DNA of 64,000 bases from Flavobacterium cheniae (GTDB lineage Bacteria > Bacteroidota > Bacteroidia > Flavobacteriales > Flavobacteriaceae). Where the stretch lies: positions 112,111-176,110 of the forward strand of contig NZ_SNZC01000001.1 in the NCBI RefSeq assembly GCF_004363695.1, in the 5' to 3' direction. The notes beneath the pieces were generated by a model. The model saw only the letters and a program-made list of their open reading frames with translations, had not been told where the DNA came from and ran no database searches. Every line of letters starts with the position of its first letter. The stretch's first letter is position 1. A program made the position numbers and the translations under genes. Of this stretch, positions 16,569-26,172 are shown in pieces.

Positions 16569-19388
16569 TTAAAACCATTTTCTAGTAAAGAGAGAAATTA
16601 ATGTTTTTGGACTTAAAGTGACTACAAAACGAATTTTTTCGCCATAATTATTAGAATTTAGTTCAAATCCATTTGAAGAATAAACAGGTAAGAAAAGTTC
16701 AAAATAATCAGGAACTAAATTTAAATGTAAGCCTGAATCGTATGCGAATTTTGCGCTTGAATATTGATTTTTAAACATTCCGGCATCGCCATAAATTTGA
16801 ATCCAATTCCAAATGTTGAATGTTCCATTAATAGTGGTCATCCATTGATTAGCAAATCTTGTATCTAATTTAGATTTAAATCCGCCTTCTGCATAAACAT
16901 ATTGTTGACTATAAATTCCAGTAGTTTCACTTCTACCTAACAAATTATAATCGAACATATAATCGTTTGGTCTGTCTAATCCAAAACTAAAAAATTCGGA
17001 ATTTGTACTTCTGTACATGAATGCTCCAGCGAAAAATCTAAAACTGATTTGACGATTGTTTTCAAACAATTTTCGGTAATGAATTTCTGTAGAAACTTTT
17101 CCAAATGAATTTGAAATTTGTAAATCGTTTAACAGAGAGAAATGTTTTGTGGCTTCTGATTGATAATTACCGTATTTAGCATTAAAAATATTGTAATTCT
17201 CTGTATTTGAATCTGTAACAAATTCTGATTTTTCTCTGTTTACATAAACTTGTCTTAACTGGATGAATTCATTTTTGTTAGTTCTGAGATTTTCATCACG
17301 AAATCTAAATTGTATAACAGGTATAAAATAGCTATAGAAGGCATCTTTTGTGTAATGGAAGCGACTACCAGTTACTAAATATCGAATGTTGTATAATTTA
17401 CCTTTTTCGCGAATGTTATCATCTACAAAAGCAGAAAATTTACCTACAAGAGTTCCTGTGTTGCTTGAATACATTGGTGTAACACTAAAGGTAAAAGGTT
17501 TGTTTAAAATCGATTTATTATTGATTCGCATTCCCAAGGCAATACCATCATAAATATTAAATTCTACTTCTGGTACAAAGAAAATTTGATTGTAATAGGG
17601 TTCTTCTAAATCTTTAAAAAAGACAAATTTAAACGGACGATTGTTGAAGAAAAAGCCTTTTAATGATTTCCAATTGTTTCTCAAATTGTATTCTGGAACT
17701 TCGTTATTGTAATTGAGTGTTAATTTATCGGCACCCATTCTTGGAATCACTATAGTAGAATCGGTTTTGATATTAGTCAACCAAATTTTGTTAACTACTT
17801 GATCATCTTTTAATTGATATAATGAAATAGGAACATTAGTATTGGTTTTGTTAATGATATTTACAGAAAGTGAATCTTCTGTTTTGGTTACTTTTCCAAA
17901 TTTATAATCAATTAAATCGCGGGTTTCTATTACGGTTCTGAAAAACCAATCGATATCTTTTGGGCTATTTTTGATTAAAATGGTTTCAAACTGACGTGAA
18001 TTGGTTCCAAGAAATTGATTTTCTTGAATAAATTCTTTAATAGTATTATGTACAATCTCGTTTCCTAAATAGCTGTCTAAATATTTTAAACTCAAACCAG
18101 CTCTATATTTACTTGCAATTTGCTCGTTGAATTTTATCAAACGATTTTTAGGTTCGTTTAAAGCTTGATCTAAGTTTTTACGAGCCATTAACATATACAA
18201 ATAGTTGTATTGTTGGTTAAAATCGAGATTGATAAAATGGTAAGATTTTAATATTTTTAAATTAGCCACATTACCAGTCATTTTCAATTCTGGAAAATAC
18301 TCATCTGCATATTGCATCATGATGAACATTTGAATTCCGTCATAAATCCAATAATCACGTCTTTGATTTAGATTTAAATTTTCTTTTAGATAATTGTTTA
18401 AATAGGTTTTTAAAAACTTTAATTCGAACATTAGTTCATTAGAAAACGGACTCAAAAAACTGGGTAACTGGTTTAATCCATAAAATGGCTGACGTGCATA
18501 ATCTTCTTGAGAGATTAAGATTTTAGAAGTAAGAGGTAAACCTAATTTTGATGCAGTAAAACGACTTACTTTATCAAAAATAATAGCTTTGTCTATATCG
18601 CTAACTCTGTTATCTTCAATTCCACAGCTTACTTCAATGATTTCGTTTTTATAAGTTTGATACGTGTTTGAAGGTTGAATGGTAATAATTACTTCACTCT
18701 TATTTTTTGCCTTTAAAAGTATTTTTTTAGTTTTTTCAAGTTCAAAAGAATTGATTACTAATAAATTACTCGATAAATTATATTTAGAAGGAAGTTCAAA
18801 TTCGATTTCAAAATCAGAAGAAGTATTTGGTATATCGTCAAGATTTTCATTACTCTGTTGAACAAATTGTTTATGTTCGTATCGAGAAGGATTCAAATAC
18901 CAATTTTTTAAGGTAATTCTACCATTGTTGTCATAACCATATCGCGTAAACTTAGCATCTGGAATTTTTACTTCATAAACTAAGGTAAAAGTTTGTTTCG
19001 ATAAAGGTAAAATAGGTTGGTTTAATTCCAGTTTAACCAAATCTACTTTTTCGTTTGGTCTTTTCCAATTTACAGATTGATAATTAGCATCTACAACTGT
19101 CTTAATTGAAGTGAAACCTCTTTCTTTTTCACTAGCCAAATGAAATGCTCTCACAAATTCATCGGAATATTTTTTTGCTAATGCAGACGATTTTGATGAA
19201 AAGGCATTATTCCAATCATTTAAAATAATATGTTTTAGCGTATCGTTGCTTGTATTATTAAATGTCAAAACTTGATGAATCAATAGCGTTTTTTCTTCTG
19301 TATTAATTCTAACAGACATTTTTGAAGAATGCTGAGAAAAAATAAGAAGCGGAAATATTAAAAATACTATTTTGATTAAAAATTTCAA
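16569..19388 (-). CDS. M1 aminopeptidase-like protein lacking the zinc motif, beta-rich C-terminus
   Basis: The protein resembles a gluzincin (M1-type) aminopeptidase in its first half: a beta-rich N-domain, then 'YDGIQMFIMMQYADE' (about residue 350), which parallels the 'WLNEGFATYxE' segment of M1 enzymes. The HExxH zinc motif that should precede it is absent; 'NLNQRRDYWIYDG' is there instead. The second half (about 560 on) alternates aromatic and polar residues and ends in Phe, suggesting an outer-membrane barrel-like region. No ATG lies near the signal peptide. The TTG at 19388 gives a good one (MKFLIKIVFLIFPLLIFSQ). An in-frame TTG at 19472 is less likely. Probably a non-catalytic or altered enzyme. 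Confidence 0.65.
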   Translation of the reverse strand: MKFLIKIVFLIFPLLIFSQHSSKMSVRINTEEKTLLIHQVLTFNNTSNDTLKHIILNDWNNAFSSKSSALAKKYSDEFVRAFHLASEKERGFTSIKTVVDANYQSVNWKRPNEKVDLVKLELNQPILPLSKQTFTLVYEVKIPDAKFTRYGYDNNGRITLKNWYLNPSRYEHKQFVQQSNENLDDIPNTSSDFEIEFELPSKYNLSSNLLVINSFELEKTKKILLKAKNKSEVIITIQPSNTYQTYKNEIIEVSCGIEDNRVSDIDKAIIFDKVSRFTASKLGLPLTSKILISQEDYARQPFYGLNQLPSFLSPFSNELMFELKFLKTYLNNYLKENLNLNQRRDYWIYDGIQMFIMMQYADEYFPELKMTGNVANLKILKSYHFINLDFNQQYNYLYMLMARKNLDQALNEPKNRLIKFNEQIASKYRAGLSLKYLDSYLGNEIVHNTIKEFIQENQFLGTNSRQFETILIKNSPKDIDWFFRTVIETRDLIDYKFGKVTKTEDSLSVNIINKTNTNVPISLYQLKDDQVVNKIWLTNIKTDSTIVIPRMGADKLTLNYNNEVPEYNLRNNWKSLKGFFFNNRPFKFVFFKDLEEPYYNQIFFVPEVEFNIYDGIALGMRINNKSILNKPFTFSVTPMYSSNTGTLVGKFSAFVDDNIREKGKLYNIRYLVTGSRFHYTKDAFYSYFIPVIQFRFRDENLRTNKNEFIQLRQVYVNREKSEFVTDSNTENYNIFNAKYGNYQSEATKHFSLLNDLQISNSFGKVSTEIHYRKLFENNRQISFRFFAGAFMYRSTNSEFFSFGLDRPNDYMFDYNLLGRSETTGIYSQQYVYAEGGFKSKLDTRFANQWMTTINGTFNIWNWIQIYGDAGMFKNQYSSAKFAYDSGLHLNLVPDYFELFLPVYSSNGFELNSNNYGEKIRFVVTLSPKTLISLFTRKWF

Positions 19389-19541
19389 ATTGAATGAATT
19401 GGTTTCAGTTAGATGACAAATAAAGTAAAAAGTTGCTTTAAATAAATGCAAAATATAAAAATACTCGTACAATAGCCTTAAAAAAGAATTAAAATTAGCA
19501 AGTATTGGTATAAAATAAAGTTACTTTCAATTATATATTCG

Positions 19542-19549
19542 TATTTTTG
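19542..19549 (+). promoter_or_regulatory. -7 box for the secreted endonuclease gene
   Basis: TATTTTTG matches TAnnTTTG exactly. It overlaps an in-frame TTG at 19547, which rules that codon out as a start and favours the ATG at 19565. No good -33 TTG at 17-23 bases. Confidence 0.5.
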
Positions 19550-19564
19550 ATAAAATTAGTTTTT

Positions 19565-21532
19565 ATGCCTCAAAAATTACTTACCTATTTATTCCTTTTT
19601 TTAGGAATGTTTACCTATTCTCAAGTTGTTATAAATGAGATAGATGCTGATAATCCAGGAAATGATGTCTATGAATTTGTAGAATTAAAATCGAGTACAC
19701 CTAATTTTCCGTTAGATGGTTATGTTTTAGTTTTTTTTAACGATTCAAATTCATCAAGTTATTATACTTTTGATTTAGATGGATTTGTAACAGATATAAA
19801 CGGAATTATTCATTTTGGAAATGTAGCAGTTACTCCAGCTCCAGTTGGAATTATTCCTAATAATAAAATTCAAAACGGACCTGATGTTGTGGCTTTATAT
19901 TTAGGAAATGATTCTGATTTTCCTTACACAACCTCGACCGGTACTTTAGCTACTTTGACAAATTTGATTGACGCTGTAGCATATTCAAATAGTAACAGTA
20001 CAACTCCTTCTAATTTAATGTCAATTTTGAATTTGACAGTTAGTACAGCTGATATTGAAACAACAAGTTCTATTTCAAAATCTGTTCAAAGGAAAAATGA
20101 TGGTACTTATGAGGTGAAAGTACCAACTCCTGGAGTTAATAATGACGGAACTGGAATTGTTTTAAACTATGTTTCTGTTTCAACTTCTCAAACAAGTTAT
20201 AATGAAGGAAACAACTTTAATGTTGTTTTCACAACAAGTCAACCAGTTACTACTGCAAACCTAAGTATAAATTTCACCCTTAATAATGGTGATTTTAACA
20301 ATAGCGATTATTCGGGAAATTTATTTGTTACAATTCCAGTAGGTCAAAGCTCAGCTCAAACAAATGTTATTTTAACGGATGATAGTGTTGATGAAGGAGA
20401 TGAAGAAATGTTAATTAATGTTCAACCGTTGTCTTTAGGTTATGTTTTAAATAATAATAACATTACAGTAAGAGTTTACGATAACGATTTTATAGTTCAA
20501 TCTTACGGAACTCCTTTAAGTCCAACTTATGGATTGGTAACACCAACTATTCCAGCTGGATATTACGATTCATTAGAGGGTTTATCAGGTAATGCTTTAA
20601 AGCAAGCGGTTCAAGATATTATTGCCAATCCAGCTGTTGTTCGTGCTCACAACTATGGTGACATTGAGTTTATTCTTAAGGAAGCGGATAAAAACCCATT
20701 AAATTCAAATCAAGTATGGCAGATGTATGTTGAAAGTCCAAAACCAATTTTAGATTATCAAACAGGTTCTAGTAATATTGGAGTTTGGAATAGAGAACAT
20801 ATTTTTCCACAATCTAGAGGTGGATTTTCAGGTGGAACTTCTTCTACAGCTGATGGAATTGGAGTTTGGTTGCCTACAAATGCTGATGATATCTTGTCAG
20901 GACATGCAGATGCTCATCATTTGAGAGCAGAAGATGGTGCTGAGAATTCTACTCGAAGTAATAGAGATTATGGTTCAGATTACAACGGTCCAATTGGAAG
21001 TCAAGGTAGTTGGAATGGTGATGTTTCAAGAGCATTATTTTATATGGCAGTTAGATATAATGGGTTAAATTTAGTTAATGGTAATCCTTCTGATGCAATT
21101 GTTGGCCAAATAGGAGATTTAGCAACTTTACTAACTTGGAATACAACGGATCCAAGAGACGATTTTGAAATGAATCGTAATAATTACATCTACACTTGGC
21201 AAATGAATCGTAATCCGTTTATAGATTATCCTAATTTAGCAGACTACATTTTTGGAGCTAATTTTGGTCAACAATGGTTTTCAACTTTATCAACTCAGAA
21301 TCCTATTGAAAATAGGGTAGCAGTTTATCCAAATCCAGCTTCTGAATACTTGATTGTTTCTGGTTTAGAAGGAAGTTCAAAAGTAGAAATTTATACCATT
21401 ACAGGGCAATTAGTGAAAAGCCAAGATTTTGATAATGAAATACAGATTAATTTGGATTTACATGTCGGAATGTATTTAGTAAAAGTCACTAATGGTTCTC
21501 AATCCACAACTAAAAAAATAATTGTTAAATAA
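19565..21532 (+). CDS. Secreted endonuclease I family nuclease with LTD, Calx-beta and type IX sorting domain
   Basis: This 655-aa extracellular nuclease is built of modules. After a signal peptide (to about residue 20), a lamin-tail-like domain begins with 'VVINEIDADNPGNDVYEFVE'. A Calx-beta domain (about 195-300) contains 'DDSVDEGDEEMLINV'. The endonuclease I domain (about 320-560) has 'NREHIFPQS' and 'DAHHLRAED', holding the His-metal active site. The last ~75 residues ('VAVYPNPASEYLIVSGLEG' to 'KKIIVK') are a type A sorting domain for type IX secretion, so the product should be released or attached at the cell surface. A PorQ gene in the same window is consistent with that pathway. Confidence 0.88.
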   Translation: MPQKLLTYLFLFLGMFTYSQVVINEIDADNPGNDVYEFVELKSSTPNFPLDGYVLVFFNDSNSSSYYTFDLDGFVTDINGIIHFGNVAVTPAPVGIIPNNKIQNGPDVVALYLGNDSDFPYTTSTGTLATLTNLIDAVAYSNSNSTTPSNLMSILNLTVSTADIETTSSISKSVQRKNDGTYEVKVPTPGVNNDGTGIVLNYVSVSTSQTSYNEGNNFNVVFTTSQPVTTANLSINFTLNNGDFNNSDYSGNLFVTIPVGQSSAQTNVILTDDSVDEGDEEMLINVQPLSLGYVLNNNNITVRVYDNDFIVQSYGTPLSPTYGLVTPTIPAGYYDSLEGLSGNALKQAVQDIIANPAVVRAHNYGDIEFILKEADKNPLNSNQVWQMYVESPKPILDYQTGSSNIGVWNREHIFPQSRGGFSGGTSSTADGIGVWLPTNADDILSGHADAHHLRAEDGAENSTRSNRDYGSDYNGPIGSQGSWNGDVSRALFYMAVRYNGLNLVNGNPSDAIVGQIGDLATLLTWNTTDPRDDFEMNRNNYIYTWQMNRNPFIDYPNLADYIFGANFGQQWFSTLSTQNPIENRVAVYPNPASEYLIVSGLEGSSKVEIYTITGQLVKSQDFDNEIQINLDLHVGMYLVKVTNGSQSTTKKIIVK

Positions 21533-21642
21533 AAACACTTTTCTTTTTTTAAAGGTGTTATAACACGTTAAAATGATTGCTGAAATTATTCTTTGGCAGT
21601 ATTATTGCTCTATATAAATTATAATTATTAAAATTAAAGATT

Positions 21643-22089
21643 ATGAAAACGATTCAGAACAGATTAGCAACGCTTTTTGGGGTATTAATTTTAGTTTTTA
21701 TGTTGGTAATGCCAGCAGATGTTTTTTCGCAAGGACCTCCACCTTGGGCTCCTGCTCATGGTTATAGAGCTAAAACAAGACATATTTACTTTCCTGAACA
21801 AAATATGTATTACGACATTCAAAGAAGTAATTACATTTATTTCAGCAATGGAAAATGGTCGATAAGTACCAGAGTTCCTTCAATATTTGTTGGAATTAAC
21901 TTAGGAAGAAGTTCTCAGGTAGAATTAGATTTTTATGGAGATGCACCGCAACGTTATAACTATTCTCACAAGACAAAATACAAAGGACATAAACAAAAAG
22001 TAGTTGTTCATAAGAAAACAGTAGTTGTAAAGAACAAAGGAAAAGGCCACCCAGGAAAAGGTCACGGAAAAGGCAATGGTAATAAATAA
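21643..22089 (+). CDS. Small secreted protein with basic Gly/Lys/His tail
   Basis: I do not recognise a named family. Residues 1-30 form a signal peptide ending 'MPADVFSQ'. The middle holds aromatic-rich segments ('HIYFPEQNMYYDIQRSNYIY') that look like a small beta fold. The last ~35 residues are strongly basic and low complexity, including 'KGKGHPGKGHGKGNGNK', which could bind nucleic acid, polysaccharide or metal through His. It lies 110 bases after the secreted nuclease, on the same strand, and ends at a strong hairpin. Exported location is well supported; function is not. Confidence 0.75.
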   Translation: MKTIQNRLATLFGVLILVFMLVMPADVFSQGPPPWAPAHGYRAKTRHIYFPEQNMYYDIQRSNYIYFSNGKWSISTRVPSIFVGINLGRSSQVELDFYGDAPQRYNYSHKTKYKGHKQKVVVHKKTVVVKNKGKGHPGKGHGKGNGNK

Positions 22090-22091
22090 TA

Positions 22092-22122
22092 AAAAAGGTC
22101 AGATTTAAAATCTGACCTTTTT
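22092..22122. terminator. Bidirectional terminator
   Basis: Near-continuous arms AAAAAGGTCAGAT and ATCTGACCTTTTT with a tiny loop lie between the convergent small secreted protein gene and glmM. Flanking A and T runs make it usable from both sides. Confidence 0.85.
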
Positions 22123-22126
22123 CTTT

Positions 22127-23524
22127 TTAAATTCCTGCTATTTCTTTCAGTTCCTTAACAAATCGTTCTGCTAAAATATCAGCTTCTGATTGTGTCGGTG
22201 CTTCTGTATATATTCTAATAATGGGTTCAGTGTTTGATTTTCTCAAATGTACCCATTCTGTAGGGAAATCGATTTTCACTCCGTCTATTGTTGTGATATT
22301 TTCCGATTTGTATTTTTCGGTTAACGTTGCTAAAACATTGTCTACATCAATTTGAGGTGTTAGCTCAATCTTGTTTTTACTCATGAAATATTGTGGATAC
22401 GAAGCTCTAATTTCGGCAACCGTTTTATCTTGATTCGCTAAATACGTTAAAAACAAAGCTACTCCAACCATACTATCTCTTCCGTAGTGCGATGTTGGAT
22501 AAATGATACCACCATTTCCTTCGCCACCAATAATTGCGTTGGTTTTCTTCATCAATTCCACCACGTTTACTTCTCCTACAGCACTAGCTTGGTAGGTTCC
22601 GCCATGTTTTTCTGTAATATCACGCAAAGCACGAGAAGATGACATATTAGAAACGGTATTTCCTGGAGTTTTTGATAAAACATAATCAGCAACAGCTACT
22701 AAAGTATATTCTTCGCCAAACATTTCACCATCATTTGAAATGAAAGCCAATCTATCTACATCTGGGTCAACAACAATTCCGAAATCCGCTTTTTCTTCTA
22801 CAACCAATTTACAAATATCACCCAAATGTTCTTTCAAAGGTTCAGGATTGTGTGGAAAATGCCCATTTGGCTCGCAGTATAATTTTACTACTTCAACTCC
22901 CATTTGTTCCAATAAATTAGGGATAATAATCCCACCCGAAGAATTCACACCATCAACCACTACTTTGAATTTCTTTGTTTTTACCAAATCAGCATCTACT
23001 AAAGGTAATTCTAGCACTTCGTCTATGTGAATATCCATGTAAGCATTGTTTTCAATAACTTCGCCTAGACTGTCTACATCCGAAAAATCAAAAGCTTCGT
23101 TCTCGGCAATTTCTAGGATTAATTCGCCTTCTTTTCCACTTAAAAATTCACCTTTTTCGTTTAATAATTTTAATGCATTCCATTGTTTTGGATTGTGCGA
23201 AGCAGTTAAAATAATTCCACCATCAGCTTTTTCCAATGGAACAGCAATTTCAACTGTTGGAGTGGTTGATAAACCCAAATCAATTACATCGATTCCTAGT
23301 CCAACTAATGTATTCATTACTAAATTGTGAATCATTGGTCCCGAAATTCGTGCATCTCTTCCGATAACTACTTTTAATCTTTCGTTACCTTTTGAAGCGT
23401 GTCTTATTTTTAAAAACGAACCGTAAGCTGATGCAAATTTTACAGCATCAACTGGAGTTAAATTGTCGCCAACCGCACCACCAATTGTGCCACGAATTCC
23501 TGATATTGATTTTATTAATGTCAT
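22127..23524 (-). CDS. glmM: Phosphoglucosamine mutase
   Basis: This phosphohexomutase probably interconverts glucosamine-6-phosphate and glucosamine-1-phosphate for UDP-GlcNAc and peptidoglycan synthesis. The phosphoserine loop 'TASHNPKQWNALK' lies near residue 100, the metal loop 'DPDVDRLAF' near 240, and the sugar loop 'GEGNGGIIYP' near 325. 'RKSNTEPIIRIYTEA' near the end is the phosphate-binding loop. The family also includes phosphomannomutases, so substrate is inferred. I start at ATG 23524 (MTLIKSISGIRGTIGG, 465 aa); an upstream in-frame extension of 40 residues runs through the promoter and a CGCAAAG repeat and is not coding. Confidence 0.85.
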   Translation of the reverse strand: MTLIKSISGIRGTIGGAVGDNLTPVDAVKFASAYGSFLKIRHASKGNERLKVVIGRDARISGPMIHNLVMNTLVGLGIDVIDLGLSTTPTVEIAVPLEKADGGIILTASHNPKQWNALKLLNEKGEFLSGKEGELILEIAENEAFDFSDVDSLGEVIENNAYMDIHIDEVLELPLVDADLVKTKKFKVVVDGVNSSGGIIIPNLLEQMGVEVVKLYCEPNGHFPHNPEPLKEHLGDICKLVVEEKADFGIVVDPDVDRLAFISNDGEMFGEEYTLVAVADYVLSKTPGNTVSNMSSSRALRDITEKHGGTYQASAVGEVNVVELMKKTNAIIGGEGNGGIIYPTSHYGRDSMVGVALFLTYLANQDKTVAEIRASYPQYFMSKNKIELTPQIDVDNVLATLTEKYKSENITTIDGVKIDFPTEWVHLRKSNTEPIIRIYTEAPTQSEADILAERFVKELKEIAGI

Positions 23525-23546
23525 GTGTATTTTTAATTTTGAAATA

Positions 23547-23579
23547 CAAATATAAAAGATGTAGCTCGCAAAGACGCAA
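23547..23579 (-). promoter_or_regulatory. Promoter for glmM
   Basis: On the minus strand TTG (23579-23577) is followed by 22 bases and TATATTTG (23554-23547), 22 bases before the glmM ATG. The TTG lies within the 'CTTTGCGTCTTTGCG' dispersed repeat. Confidence 0.55.
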
Positions 23580-23591
23580 AGACGCAAAGAT
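23567..23591. repeat. CGCAAAGA tandem dispersed repeat
   Basis: TCGCAAAGACGCAAAGACGCAAAGA, three 8-base units, belongs to the same module seen at 7871-7886 and, degenerate, at 37965-37978 and near 59080-59097. It lies between the divergent glmM and ACP phosphodiesterase-like genes. Confidence 0.7.
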
Positions 23592-23626
23592 TTTTTTATA
23601 TATTTACAAAAAGAACATATAAAAAA

Positions 23627-24220
23627 ATGAACTATCTCGCACATATTTACTTATCAGGAACTAACGATTTGCTAAAAATCGGGAATTTCATGGCAGATAG
23701 TATCAAAGGAAATTATTACGAAAAGTTTGATTCCGAAATTAAAAAAGGTATTTTATTGCACCGCCACATTGATAGTTTTACCGATTCGCATCCTATTTAT
23801 AGGCAAAGTAAACATCGTTTGCACGAAAAATACGGACATTATTCGGGTGTGATTATGGATATTTTGTATGATCACTTTTTAGCAAAAAACTGGAGCAAGT
23901 TTTCTGATGAAAAATTAGATGATTATGCCGACAATTTCTATCAATTATTACAAGATAATTACGATATTTTAACTGAGAGAATTAAGGGAATGATGCCGTA
24001 TATGATTGCAAGAAATTGGTTTGTGAGTTATGCTACTATTGCTGGTCTAGAAATGATACTTTTTCAGATGGATTACAAAACCAAGCACAGAGCCAATATG
24101 CAAGAAGCTATTGTGGAATTACAAGATTTTTATACCGAATTTGAATCGGAGTTTTTTCTTTTTTTTGAAGAATTAATAATTTCGTGTAAACAGAAAATTA
24201 CCGAACTAAATAAACTATAG
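23627..24220 (+). CDS. Acyl carrier protein phosphodiesterase-like protein
   Basis: This 197-aa cytoplasmic protein matches the AcpH/DUF479 family, whose Escherichia coli member removes 4'-phosphopantetheine from acyl carrier protein. Typical features are the start 'MNYLAHIYLSG', 'IGNFMADSIKG' near 20, 'LHRHIDSFTDSHP' near 44 and 'DILYDHFLAKNW' near 84, a HD-like His/Asp pattern. It is divergent from glmM and 49 bases upstream of the ClC gene. Family membership is firm; the exact substrate in this group is inferred. Confidence 0.85.
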   Translation: MNYLAHIYLSGTNDLLKIGNFMADSIKGNYYEKFDSEIKKGILLHRHIDSFTDSHPIYRQSKHRLHEKYGHYSGVIMDILYDHFLAKNWSKFSDEKLDDYADNFYQLLQDNYDILTERIKGMMPYMIARNWFVSYATIAGLEMILFQMDYKTKHRANMQEAIVELQDFYTEFESEFFLFFEELIISCKQKITELNKL

Positions 24221-24244
24221 CTTTTAACTTCTGATTTTAAAGCT

Positions 24245-24252
24245 TAATTTCG
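24245..24252 (+). promoter_or_regulatory. -7 box (TTCG variant) for the ClC gene
   Basis: TAATTTCG is a common flavobacterial variant of TAnnTTTG. It lies 17 bases before the ClC ATG at 24270. Confidence 0.4.
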
Positions 24253-24269
24253 CATTTAAATCATAAATA

Positions 24270-26087
24270 ATGCCAAGAAAAAAAACGTTTTCTTTTAAAA
24301 ACTTAGTTCATAAGAATTTTAGACGTTTAGAACAGTTTATTTTTCTTTTGAAATCGTTACTTACACCACGTCAGTTTATTTATTTATCGTGTGTTTTAGT
24401 AGGGATTTCTTCTGCTTTGGCGGTAATTATTCTGAAAACTTTTGCGCATTGGGTTTTTAAATCGTCCCAAAAATTAGATGATATACTTCACCTTCCTTTT
24501 AGTAATAGTACTTTACCAATCATCGGAATTATCATCACAGTAATTATTATTAAAAAAGTGTTAGATGGTTCTATAGAAAAAGGAACTTCGCAAATTATGT
24601 ATGCCGTTGCTAAAAAGCGAGGTATTATGCCTAGAAAGCAAATGTTTGCTCAAATAATTACAAGTTCGTTTACCGTTGGTATGGGTGGAAGTGCGGGTTT
24701 AGAATCACCAATTACCATTACTGGAGCAGCTTTTGGTAGTAATTATGCACAAAATTATAGACTGAGTTATAAAGATAGAACGCTGTTATTAGCTTGTGGT
24801 GTTGCCGCCGGAATTGGTGCTGCTTTCAACGCACCCATTGCAGGTGTTTTATTTGCTATCGAAGTAGTTTTAGCCGAAATCAGTATTACAGCATTTATTC
24901 CAATTATGATTAGTGCTGCAACTGGAGCATTAATTTCTACAATCGTTTTGAACGATACTATTTTATTCTCCTTTAAAAAAGTACAGTTTTTTGATTTTCA
25001 TAATTTACCTTATTATATCTTATTAGGTGTTTTAAGCGGATTTGTCTCGATAAATTACGCTAGAACATTTCGAAAAATTGAACATTTTTTTGCGAGATTA
25101 AAGTTCAATTATATCAACAAAGCGTTATTTGGAGCGGGAATTTTAGGGATTTTGATTTTCTTTTTTCCATCACTTTTTGGAGAAGGATATGAAAGCATCA
25201 AGTTATTAGCCGACAATCAATCTGGAAAATTAGTGCAAAATACAGTTTTTGAACGCTTTCAAGATTCATCCTGGATTTTGTTGATTTTTGTTAGTGTAAC
25301 TATGCTAATTAAAGTGTACGCAACTAGTTTAACATTAGGAGCTGGTGGAAATGGAGGTAATTTTGCACCATCACTATTTGTGGGTTCCTATTTGGGATTT
25401 TCGGTGGCAACATTTTTTAATTTAATAGGGTTTACAAAACTTCCTGTTGGGAATTTTACTTTAGTTGGAATGGCTGGAATACTAAGTGGATTATTTCATG
25501 CGCCGTTAACTGCAATTTTCTTAATTGCTGAAATTACTGGCGGTTATAATTTGATGGTTCCTTTAATGATTGTGTCTTCGGTAAGTTTTGCCATTTCTAA
25601 ACGTTTTGAGCCGTATTCATTTGATATTAAAAATTTAGCCGATAAAGGCGAAGTTTTTACAGATAACCGCGATACCAATATTTTAAATTCTATTGATGTT
25701 TCTAAACTTATTCAAACCGATTTTAAACCAATTTCTTTGAGCAATAGTTTAGAGGAATTGGTTCAAAAAATTCAAGAGTCAGATGAACATATTTTCCCGG
25801 TTTTAGACGAAAAAAACAAACTACTTGGACTTATTCATTTGGATGAAATTCGACCAATTGTTTTCTCACAATTCAAAGTAAAATATACAGCTGTTGAAGA
25901 AATCATGCAACAACCTAAAGAAATTATCTTTTATGATGAAACTCTTGAAACCATCATGGATAAATTTGATGCTTCTGAATGTAAAGTTTTACCAGTGCTG
26001 AAAAACGGAATTTTTCTTGGTTTTATGTACAAACAATTAATTTTAGAAAAATATAGACATCGTTTGAAATCCATGATTATTGAATAA
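24270..26087 (+). CDS. ClC-type chloride channel/transporter with CBS pair
   Basis: This 605-aa membrane protein belongs to the ClC family of chloride channels and H+/Cl- antiporters. About ten hydrophobic helices fill residues ~30-445. Selectivity-filter equivalents are 'GMGGSAGLESPI' near 137, 'GIGAAFNAPIAGVLFAIE' near 181, and 'LGAGGNGGNFAPSLFVG' near 356. Two CBS domains occupy about 470-600 and may bind adenine nucleotides to gate the pore. The filter's usual GxGIP/GREGP differs somewhat here, so channel versus exchanger mode cannot be decided. Confidence 0.9.
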   Translation: MPRKKTFSFKNLVHKNFRRLEQFIFLLKSLLTPRQFIYLSCVLVGISSALAVIILKTFAHWVFKSSQKLDDILHLPFSNSTLPIIGIIITVIIIKKVLDGSIEKGTSQIMYAVAKKRGIMPRKQMFAQIITSSFTVGMGGSAGLESPITITGAAFGSNYAQNYRLSYKDRTLLLACGVAAGIGAAFNAPIAGVLFAIEVVLAEISITAFIPIMISAATGALISTIVLNDTILFSFKKVQFFDFHNLPYYILLGVLSGFVSINYARTFRKIEHFFARLKFNYINKALFGAGILGILIFFFPSLFGEGYESIKLLADNQSGKLVQNTVFERFQDSSWILLIFVSVTMLIKVYATSLTLGAGGNGGNFAPSLFVGSYLGFSVATFFNLIGFTKLPVGNFTLVGMAGILSGLFHAPLTAIFLIAEITGGYNLMVPLMIVSSVSFAISKRFEPYSFDIKNLADKGEVFTDNRDTNILNSIDVSKLIQTDFKPISLSNSLEELVQKIQESDEHIFPVLDEKNKLLGLIHLDEIRPIVFSQFKVKYTAVEEIMQQPKEIIFYDETLETIMDKFDASECKVLPVLKNGIFLGFMYKQLILEKYRHRLKSMIIE

Positions 26088-26148
26088 AAGGTCTTTATTT
26101 AACAAATTCTTATTCTTACTTCAACCTAAATTTTCGCACTAAAATCAG

Positions 26149-26156
26149 TATCTTTG
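26149..26156 (+). promoter_or_regulatory. -7 box for uvrA
   Basis: TATCTTTG matches TAnnTTTG and lies 16 bases before the ATG at 26173. It makes the in-frame TTG at 26161, roughly at the transcription start, an unlikely start codon. I see no SOS-type operator in the short leader. Confidence 0.5.
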
Positions 26157-26172
26157 CGTTTTGCCAAAAATT

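Noticed and set aside
22127..23644. Longer glmM reading frame with a 40-residue N-terminal extension
   Set aside because: The extension covers the promoter and a CGCAAAG repeat, and the family starts at MTLIKSISGIRGT (23524).
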